In this document: piece by piece, positions 1 through 5,641 of the stretch
Layout of the letters: every line of letters begins with the position of its first letter
How positions within the stretch are numbered: the first letter of the stretch is position 1
DNA from: Nitrosomonadaceae bacterium
GTDB lineage: Bacteria; Pseudomonadota; Gammaproteobacteria; Burkholderiales; Usitatibacteraceae
Assembly: GCA_021300055.1 (NCBI GenBank)
Contig: JAJTHU010000039.1
Coordinates: forward strand, 1 to 7,454
Length of the DNA: 7,454 nt
Reading direction: 5' to 3'
Notes under the pieces: generated by a model
Told to the model about the DNA's origin: nothing
Databases searched by the model: none
Seen by the model: the letters and a program-made list of their open reading frames with translations, nothing else
Translations under genes and position numbers: made by a program

Positions 1-698
1 AACGCATTCTGCTGAAACTTTCCGGCGAGGCCCTGATGGGGGACGACGCCTTTGGCATCAATCGCGATGTCATTTCACGCATCGTTGCCGAGATCAAGGA
101 AGTGGCTGACCTAGGTGTCGCCATCGGCATCGTCATCGGAGGCGGCAACATTTTTCGAGGTGTCTCGACGAGCGCCGCCGGCATGGACCGCGCGACCGCT
201 GACTACATGGGCATGCTGGCGACCGTGATCAATTCACTGGCGCTACAAGACGCACTTTCAAAAGTCGGCCTTACACCGCGCGTGCAATCCGCCATCAACA
301 TTGAGCCGGTCGTCGAGCCCTACATTCGCGGCAAGACGATGCGCTACCTTGAAGAAGGTAAGGTAGTTGTATTTGCGGCCGGCACCGGCAACCCGTTCTT
401 TACGACGGATACCGCAGCAGCATTGCGTGGTCGCGAGATGGAAGCGCAGATTGTGCTGAAGGCGACCAAAGTGGATGGTGTCTACACGGCGGACCCGAAG
501 ACCGACAAGAATGCGACGCGCTATCATTCCATCACTTTTGACGAGGCAATCGTCAAGAACTTGAAAGTGATGGATGCAACAGCGCTCGCGCTTTGTCGTG
601 ATCAGAAGCTGCCGATAAATGTGTTCTCGATCTTCAAGTCGGGTGCGTTGAAGCGCGTTGTGATGGGCGAGGATGAAGGTACGCTGGTCCACGCTTGA
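1..698 (+). CDS. pyrH: UMP kinase (uridylate kinase), 5'-truncated by window edge
   Basis: Bacterial UMP kinase phosphorylates UMP to UDP with ATP in the cytoplasm, the first committed step toward UTP and CTP. The first full codon is at base 3, and the visible 231 residues begin RILLKLSGEAL, the phosphate-binding N-terminus of the amino-acid-kinase fold. Roughly 5-10 residues and the start codon lie left of the window, judged against the 241-residue E. coli enzyme. In visible numbering, GGGNIFRG is at 46-53, GTGNPFFTTD at 127-136 and KATKVDGVYTADP at 153-165. The C-terminus RVVMGEDEGTLVHA matches the family end. Family members are hexameric and allosterically controlled by GTP and UTP. The ATG at base 36 is internal, because the family sequence continues upstream of it in frame. 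The gene normally follows rpsB-tsf and precedes frr, as it does here. The reading frame is intact and identification is secure. Confidence 0.97.
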   Translation, partial: RILLKLSGEALMGDDAFGINRDVISRIVAEIKEVADLGVAIGIVIGGGNIFRGVSTSAAGMDRATADYMGMLATVINSLALQDALSKVGLTPRVQSAINIEPVVEPYIRGKTMRYLEEGKVVVFAAGTGNPFFTTDTAAALRGREMEAQIVLKATKVDGVYTADPKTDKNATRYHSITFDEAIVKNLKVMDATALALCRDQKLPINVFSIFKSGALKRVVMGEDEGTLVHA

Positions 699-715
699 TT
701 CACGCTTAGACCAGC
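683..715 (+). other. Inverted repeat over the pyrH stop codon (possible RNA hairpin)
   Basis: GCTGGTC at 683-689 is the exact reverse complement of GACCAGC at 709-715, giving a 7-bp stem with a 19-base loop that contains the pyrH stop codon. No run of T follows, so it is not a standard rho-independent terminator. It could be a weak attenuator, an RNA-processing site or chance. The loop also carries a 7-base direct repeat, CACGCTT, at 690-696 and 701-707. The repeats are seen directly; any function is a guess. Confidence 0.3.
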
Positions 716-729
716 TTGTAGCTTGCAAC

Positions 730-733
730 GGAG
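730..733 (+). promoter_or_regulatory. Shine-Dalgarno site of frr
   Basis: GGAG lies 7 bases before the ATG at 741. It supports that ATG over the in-frame TTG at 723, which would add six residues (MQRRKN) not typical of the family. It is the clearest ribosome binding site in the window. Confidence 0.8.
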
Positions 734-740
734 AAAAAAT

Positions 741-1301
741 ATGAACGTCGCTGATCTGAAAAAGAACTCCGAGCAGAAGATGCAGAAGAGCATCGACGCG
801 CTCAAGAATAATCTTGCCAAGATTCGCACTGGCCGTGCACACGCTGGCATGCTCGATCATATTCAGGTCGAGTACTACGGTTCGATGACGCAACTCACGG
901 GGGTGGCTAACCTCACCTTATCGGACGCCCGTACGATCATCGTGCAACCCTTCGAAAAGAAAATGACCTCGGTGATCGAGAAGGCGATTCGCGATTCCGA
1001 CTTAGGCTTGAACCCCTCGACTACGGGCGATGTGGTCCGCGTGCCGATGCCGATGCTCACCGAAGAGCGTCGCAAGGAAATGGCCAAAACGGTGAAGGGC
1101 GAGGGCGAAGACGCCAAAGTGGCCGTACGCAACATCCGTCGCGACGCTAATGCCGCGTTAAAGGATGCGCTCAAGGCCAAGACCTTGCCGGAGGACGTCG
1201 AAAAGAAGGCGCAGGACGACGTGCAAAAGATGACGGACAAATTCGTTGCCGAGATTGATCGTTTGGTGCACGAAAAAGAAAAAGAGCTGATGTCGCTTTA
1301 A
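741..1301 (+). CDS. frr: Ribosome recycling factor (RRF)
   Basis: RRF works with EF-G in the cytoplasm to split post-termination ribosomes so that they can be reused. The product is 186 residues, matching the usual 185-186. It shows the alternating three-helix and beta-domain pattern of the family: KIRTGRA at 27-33, VEYYGS at 43-48, SDLGLNPSTTGD at 86-97, RVPMPMLTEERRKE at 100-113, and VAVRNIRRDAN at 127-137, which includes the conserved Arg133 (E. coli Arg132). The end, SQDDVQK-like then EKELMSL, also fits. The ATG at 741 is chosen because GGAG lies 7 bases upstream and the resulting length is exact. The gene sits 42 bases after pyrH and 20 bases before uppS, so it is probably co-transcribed with both. 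Nothing is unusual in frame or composition. Confidence 0.98.
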   Translation: MNVADLKKNSEQKMQKSIDALKNNLAKIRTGRAHAGMLDHIQVEYYGSMTQLTGVANLTLSDARTIIVQPFEKKMTSVIEKAIRDSDLGLNPSTTGDVVRVPMPMLTEERRKEMAKTVKGEGEDAKVAVRNIRRDANAALKDALKAKTLPEDVEKKAQDDVQKMTDKFVAEIDRLVHEKEKELMSL

Positions 1302-1321
1302 CAGCGAAGGCGATTCCGCTC

Positions 1322-2158
1322 ATGACTGTGCAAAGCCCTACGCTGACCATACCCGAGGCCGAGGAAATTCCCCGGCACGTCGCCATCATCATGGATGGCA
1401 ATGGGCGTTGGGCGAAGAACCGATTCATGCCGCGTGTTGCCGGCCACAAGCGTGGCGTTGAGGCTGTGCGCGAGACCGTCAAGGCCTGCGGCGAGTTCGG
1501 CGTCAAATATCTGACGCTGTTTGCGTTTTCCTCCGAGAACTGGCGTCGGCCGCAAGAGGAAGTGTCCGTGCTGATGCAACTGTTTCTGCGTGCGCTTGAG
1601 AATGAAGTTTCTAAGTTGCACGAGAACAATATTCGCTTTAAGGTCATTGGCGACCTGACGCCGTTTGACCAGCGTATTCGCGACGGCATCAGCGCGGGAG
1701 AGGCGCTTACAGCGAAAAACGACGCGCTTACGTTGACCGTTGCAGCCAACTACGGTGGTCGCTGGGATATCTTGCAAGCGTTCAGCAAAGTCCAGCAAGC
1801 ACGCGCTCTTTCAGCCAAAAATGCTCCGAACGGCTCGCCAAATGGCGACTTTGATTTTGCGTCTCAGCTTCTGCCGATTACAGAGGAAGAGTTCGCGCCA
1901 CACCTCTCAATGGCGTACGCGCCTGAGCCTGATCTCTTCATTCGTACCGGTGGCGAAGAGCGCGTCAGTAACTTTTTGTTATGGCAGTTGGCGTACACGG
2001 AGTTCTACTTCACGCCTGAACTCTGGCCTGACTTCGGTCGCGCGAGCTTGGCCAAGGCCATCGAGTCCTATCAGCGCCGCGAACGGCGCTTCGGTCGCAC
2101 CAGCGAGCAGCTTGCTGCCGCAACGGGTGCGAACGAGTCCACGCCGGATGCTGCCTAG
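1322..2158 (+). CDS. uppS: Isoprenyl transferase / undecaprenyl diphosphate synthase
   Basis: This cis-prenyltransferase condenses eight IPP units onto farnesyl diphosphate to make C55 undecaprenyl diphosphate, the precursor of the lipid carrier for peptidoglycan and surface polysaccharides. It acts at the cytoplasmic membrane face. The 278-residue product has MDGNGRWA at 24-31 with catalytic Asp25, GHKRG at 41-45, FAFSSENW at 67-74, AANYGGRWDI at 141-150, and IRTGGE with Arg208, then Arg214 and SNFLLWQ at 216-222, and Glu227 (E. coli Glu213). It is longer than the 253-residue E. coli protein, mainly because of about 15 extra residues near 160-180 (Asn, Gly, Ser and Pro rich) and a short polar tail. 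GAAGG at 1306-1310 lies 11 bases before the ATG, somewhat far. The family is clear; exact chain length of the product cannot be read from sequence, but C55 is expected from this context. Confidence 0.96.
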   Translation: MTVQSPTLTIPEAEEIPRHVAIIMDGNGRWAKNRFMPRVAGHKRGVEAVRETVKACGEFGVKYLTLFAFSSENWRRPQEEVSVLMQLFLRALENEVSKLHENNIRFKVIGDLTPFDQRIRDGISAGEALTAKNDALTLTVAANYGGRWDILQAFSKVQQARALSAKNAPNGSPNGDFDFASQLLPITEEEFAPHLSMAYAPEPDLFIRTGGEERVSNFLLWQLAYTEFYFTPELWPDFGRASLAKAIESYQRRERRFGRTSEQLAAATGANESTPDAA

Positions 2159-2195
2159 TTTTTTGGCGCGCACTTCCTTCCGATCACGCGCTGCC

Positions 2196-3059
2196 ATGTT
2201 GATTACTCGCATCCTGACGGCGCTGGTCATCCTCCCAATCGTATTTGTCGCGCTCTTTACGTTCCCCAATTGGGCGTGGGATCTGTTTACTGCAGGTATC
2301 GTGCTCGTCGCCTGCTGGGAGTGGAGCCGCTTCTGCGAGTTTCCACCTGGGGGTAAGCGGGCTTACTTTGTACTGACCTTGGTGTTAGGCGCGGCCATCT
2401 TCTTCTCCTACCTCGACGGACACGTGTTTGGTGTTGAGTTCGCGCTGTTTAAGCTGTTTGGTTTTGCTGTCTCAGCCGTATTTTGGTTTCTGGTCGCACC
2501 GTTCTGGTTGTACCGCCAATGGCGCCCTAAACCGTTTTTGGTTGCCGCCATCACCGGGTGGGTCGTGATCTTCCCAACTTGGCTCGCGTTCCTCGCGCTG
2601 CGTGACGGCAGTCCATGGCTCCTACTGAGCTTTGCACTCATCGTTTGGGTGGCAGACATCGCGGCTTACTTTGTTGGCAAGAGTATCGGGAAGCACAAGC
2701 TTGCACCGGCAATTAGCCCGGGGAAAACGGTTGAAGGTGCCATCGGTGCGGTTGTGGGCGTCACCGCCTACTTCTTTCTGTGGCGACACTTTGCATCGAC
2801 TTCCCCCGTTTCCCACGAGCCTTGGGTGCAGGACCTCGCCACACACGGCTGGCTGCTGTTCGTTCTTTTTGTCTTGTTGGGCTGCATGTCTGTACTCGGT
2901 GACTTGTTTGAATCTTGGATGAAGCGAGGCGTGGGTATGAAGGATTCGTCGCGCTTACTGCCCGGGCACGGAGGCATCCTTGACCGTATCGATGCGCTTA
3001 CATCGACTCTGCCACTCGCCGGGCTGTACGTCATATTGACGGGCAGGTTGCAGTCGTGA
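2196..3059 (+). CDS. cdsA: Phosphatidate cytidylyltransferase (CDP-diglyceride synthase)
   Basis: CdsA converts phosphatidic acid and CTP to CDP-diacylglycerol and pyrophosphate in the inner membrane, the branch point for phosphatidylethanolamine, phosphatidylglycerol and cardiolipin. From the ATG at 2196 the product is 287 residues (E. coli 285) and highly hydrophobic, with membrane segments around 5-22, 29-43, 57-73, 83-105, 113-135, 141-160, 180-198 and 217-236. The family signature runs from Ser240 to Asp266, with SWMKR, then MKDSS, then PGHGGILDRID carrying the metal-binding acidic residues. SPGKTVEG at 174-181 is also typical. The start is uncertain: another in-frame ATG at 2148 overlaps the end of uppS by 11 bases and would give 303 residues, but the added stretch (MLPSFLARTSFRSRAA) is not family-like. 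Neither ATG has a good Shine-Dalgarno site. The stop overlaps the dxr GTG. Confidence 0.96.
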   Translation: MLITRILTALVILPIVFVALFTFPNWAWDLFTAGIVLVACWEWSRFCEFPPGGKRAYFVLTLVLGAAIFFSYLDGHVFGVEFALFKLFGFAVSAVFWFLVAPFWLYRQWRPKPFLVAAITGWVVIFPTWLAFLALRDGSPWLLLSFALIVWVADIAAYFVGKSIGKHKLAPAISPGKTVEGAIGAVVGVTAYFFLWRHFASTSPVSHEPWVQDLATHGWLLFVLFVLLGCMSVLGDLFESWMKRGVGMKDSSRLLPGHGGILDRIDALTSTLPLAGLYVILTGRLQS

Positions 3060-4258
3060 AGAACGTCACTATTCTCGGCTCGACGGGTTCGATCGGCGTT
3101 AGCACGCTCGACGTCATCGCACGCCACCCAGATCGTTATCGCGCGTTCGCGCTCTCTGCCGCCAACAAAGTTGATGCACTCGCTGAGCAGTGCCGACGCT
3201 TCAATCCGCGTTACGCGGTCATGGTGAATAACGATGCGGCAGAGCAACTCCGCGCCAGTTTAAGTGGGAGTGGGTTGCAGACGGAGGTGTTGAGCGGTGC
3301 GGAAGCGCTCGAAACGATTGCGGCGCATGCCGATGCCCATGTCGTGATGGCCGCCATTGTGGGCGCCGCTGGGCTACCTGGCTCGATGGCCGCGGCGCGC
3401 GCGGGTAAGACCGTTCTGCTCGCAAACAAAGAAGCACTAGTAATGGCCGGTCGTATGTTCATGGATGCGATCCGCGATAGCGGGGCAACGCTGTTACCGA
3501 TCGACAGTGAGCACAACGCTGTTTTTCAGTCTTTGCCGCGCGGGTTCGCAGATGCTGGTCTCTCCCACGCGGGAGTTCGCCGCATCGTCTTGACTGCATC
3601 CGGTGGTCCCTTCCGTACACGCAGTCTTGACCAACTTGCCAACGTAACGCCCGACGAAGCCTGCGCGCACCCGAACTGGGTCATGGGGCGCAAGATTTCA
3701 GTTGACTCGGCGACGATGATGAACAAGGGTCTGGAAGTCATTGAGGCCCACTGGCTGTTCGACGCCAGTGCCGACATGATTGACGTGTTGATCCACCCGC
3801 AAAGCGTGGTGCACTCGATGGTTGAGTATGTCGATGGCTCGTTTGTCGCACAGCTCGGCTCTCCTGACATGCGTACGCCAATTGCTTATGGATTGGGCTA
3901 TCCGGATCGTATCGACGCCGGTGTCAAGCGCCTCGATCTAGCGAGCGTAGCCAAACTCGAGTTTCATGCGCTCGACCTCGAGCGCTTCCCTTGTGTGCGC
4001 CTTGCATATGACGCGCTGCGCATGGGCGGCGCCGCACCGGCTGTATTGAACGCCGCCAACGAAGTTGCTGTCGAAGCCTTTCTGAATCACCGGCTGCGAT
4101 TTGTGGATATTCCCCATTTGATTGAAAGTGTGTGCACGACCCTTTGTGCGCAGTCCGGCATCGCGCATGCGGACTCGATTGAAGCCGTATTGGCGGCCGA
4201 CACAGCGGCGCGTCAACAAGCGCAGCGCTTTGTGCAGGAACAGCGCGTCTCCGCATGA
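3056..4258 (+). CDS. dxr: 1-deoxy-D-xylulose 5-phosphate reductoisomerase
   Basis: DXR rearranges and reduces 1-deoxyxylulose 5-phosphate to 2-C-methyl-erythritol 4-phosphate with NADPH and a divalent metal, the first committed step of the MEP isoprenoid pathway and the target of fosmidomycin. The 400-residue product (E. coli 398) has the NADPH loop GSTGSIG at 8-14, LLANKEALVMAG at 121-132, and the metal ligands Asp150 and Glu152 in LLPIDSEHNAVFQ. It also has SGGPFR at 182-187, HPNWVMG at 205-211, MMNKGLEVIE at 221-230 with the third ligand Glu227, and NAANEVAVE at 332-340. The start is a GTG inside the sequence GTGA, whose TGA stops cdsA, giving a 4-base overlap; AGG at 3045-3047 lies 8 bases upstream. 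Translational coupling with cdsA is likely. The protein should be cytoplasmic; all key residues are present. Confidence 0.98.
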   Translation: MKNVTILGSTGSIGVSTLDVIARHPDRYRAFALSAANKVDALAEQCRRFNPRYAVMVNNDAAEQLRASLSGSGLQTEVLSGAEALETIAAHADAHVVMAAIVGAAGLPGSMAAARAGKTVLLANKEALVMAGRMFMDAIRDSGATLLPIDSEHNAVFQSLPRGFADAGLSHAGVRRIVLTASGGPFRTRSLDQLANVTPDEACAHPNWVMGRKISVDSATMMNKGLEVIEAHWLFDASADMIDVLIHPQSVVHSMVEYVDGSFVAQLGSPDMRTPIAYGLGYPDRIDAGVKRLDLASVAKLEFHALDLERFPCVRLAYDALRMGGAAPAVLNAANEVAVEAFLNHRLRFVDIPHLIESVCTTLCAQSGIAHADSIEAVLAADTAARQQAQRFVQEQRVSA

Positions 4259-5619
4259 GTCTGCTGACGACCATTGCCGCGTTTTTGTTCGCCATCGGTT
4301 TGTTGGTGACCATTCACGAACTAGGTCACTTTTGGGCGGCGCGCGCGTTCAACGTCAAGATCCTGCGCTTTTCTATCGGCTTAGGCCCTGATCTCTGGGC
4401 GCGGCGCTTTGGCAACGACCAAACCGAGTGGGTCGTTTCACTGCTTCCCTTGGGTGGCTACGTCAAGATGGCAGATGAACGCGATGAGTCCGTCGTGCCC
4501 GAGGATGTCGATCGCGCATTTAACCGCCAAGCGATTTGGAAGCGCATGATCATCATCGCTGCCGGGCCGGTTGCGAACTTCGTCTTGGCAGCGATGCTGT
4601 ATTGGGTCATCTTCGTTGTCGGCCAGCCCGGCGCCATCCCTTTTGTTGCCACGCCGCCTGCTGGGACCGCTGCCGCCGCTGCAGGTTTTGCGGCGCAAGA
4701 TCGCATCGTCGCCGTCGATGATCGCGCCGTTAAGACGTGGGGCGATACGCGACTCGCCTTGCTCGAACGTGCCTCAGCGCGCGAGGTGGCACGCATCGAG
4801 GTTGAAACCGCTCGCAATACCATTGAGTTTCGAGAGCTCGCAACAGCGGGACTGCAAAAACAGGATCTCGATAAGGACTATGCGGCGGCGTTGGGGCTAG
4901 TCGCTTACCGTGCGCCAATCGCGCCGATTGTCGAAAACGTGACGCCGGACGGCCCCGCGGCGCGCGCCGGATTGAAACCGGGCGACCGCGTCGTTGCGGT
5001 CAACGGCGTGGGAGTCACCGAGTGGACGGCGCTGGTCGCCGTAATCGTCGCCAACCCCGGGAAGCCGGTAACGCTGGCCGTCGAGAGCCGTGGCGAAGTG
5101 TTTGACGCGACCGTGACGCCTGACAAGATCACCGAACGTGGCCGAACGTTTGGGCGCATTGGCGTCCAGCCCCGCATCGACCGCGAAGCGAATGACAGGC
5201 TGTACACGACCGTGCGCTACGGGGTTCTCGAGTCGACCCCCAAAGCCGTGACCAGGGTATGGGATATGTCAGTTTTCAGTCTCAAGATGATGTGGCGGAT
5301 GATCACTGGCGATATTTCTTGGAAGAATCTCTCTGGCCCAATCACGATTGCCGACTACGCAGGGCAGTCGGCCAAGATGGGCTGGGTGCCGTTTGTGCTG
5401 TTTTTGGCCCTCATTAGTGTGAGCATTGGTGTGCTGAATTTGCTGCCTATCCCGGTCTTGGATGGGGGGCAGTTGCTGTATCATATCGCCGAGCTAATCA
5501 AGGGCAGCCCCGTCTCGGCAGAAGCCTTGGAGATCGGCCAGCGCATTGGGTTGGTTTTGCTGCTGTGCCTGACTGCTTTTGCCTTTTACAACGACATTCA
5601 CCGGTTGGTTTCTGGTTGA
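4255..5619 (+). CDS. rseP: Inner-membrane site-2 zinc metalloprotease RseP
   Basis: RseP is an M50-family intramembrane protease. In model species it cuts the anti-sigma factor RseA after DegS, freeing sigma-E, and also clears remnant signal peptides. The 454-residue product (E. coli 450) carries zinc motif HELGH at 21-25 in the first membrane segment (about 5-25). A second segment lies near 98-123, two periplasmic PDZ domains at roughly 128-215 and 220-292 (the second with DGPAARAGLKPGDRVVAVNG at 232-251), a third segment near 377-397, and the third zinc ligand Asp403 in NLLPIPVLDGG at 395-405. A last segment lies near 430-446. PDZ1 contains an alanine-rich run at 136-148. The ATG overlaps the dxr stop as ATGA; AGGAA at 4236-4240 is 14 bases upstream, so coupling to dxr probably helps initiation. 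Whether its substrate here is an RseA protein cannot be seen in this window. Confidence 0.97.
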   Translation: MSLLTTIAAFLFAIGLLVTIHELGHFWAARAFNVKILRFSIGLGPDLWARRFGNDQTEWVVSLLPLGGYVKMADERDESVVPEDVDRAFNRQAIWKRMIIIAAGPVANFVLAAMLYWVIFVVGQPGAIPFVATPPAGTAAAAAGFAAQDRIVAVDDRAVKTWGDTRLALLERASAREVARIEVETARNTIEFRELATAGLQKQDLDKDYAAALGLVAYRAPIAPIVENVTPDGPAARAGLKPGDRVVAVNGVGVTEWTALVAVIVANPGKPVTLAVESRGEVFDATVTPDKITERGRTFGRIGVQPRIDREANDRLYTTVRYGVLESTPKAVTRVWDMSVFSLKMMWRMITGDISWKNLSGPITIADYAGQSAKMGWVPFVLFLALISVSIGVLNLLPIPVLDGGQLLYHIAELIKGSPVSAEALEIGQRIGLVLLLCLTAFAFYNDIHRLVSG

Positions 5620-5641
5620 TTGCCCGAATTTTTGATTGACG

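Noticed and set aside
258..893. Long open frame on the minus strand (211 codons)
   Set aside because: It lies antisense to pyrH and frr, crosses both genes and their gap, and its translation resembles no family I know. It is a shadow of two well-supported genes.
2073..2090. Perfect 7-bp hairpin with loop CGAA near the end of uppS
   Set aside because: It falls on the codons for the conserved RRERRF stretch, so Arg codon choice explains it, and no T tract follows. It is not a terminator.
1740..2195. Upstream extension of the cdsA frame giving a 439-residue protein
   Set aside because: The extra 152 residues overlap uppS in another frame and are Arg/Ser-rich nonsense. CdsA family length and sequence begin at about 2196.
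4660..4695. GCC/GCT-rich low-complexity stretch in rseP
   Set aside because: It encodes an alanine-rich run in PDZ1 in frame with the rest of the protein. It is not a separate repeat element.
5616..5638. TTGATTG direct repeat around the rseP-bamA gap
   Set aside because: Two 7-base copies with no partner elements. It is too short to call an operator or attachment site.
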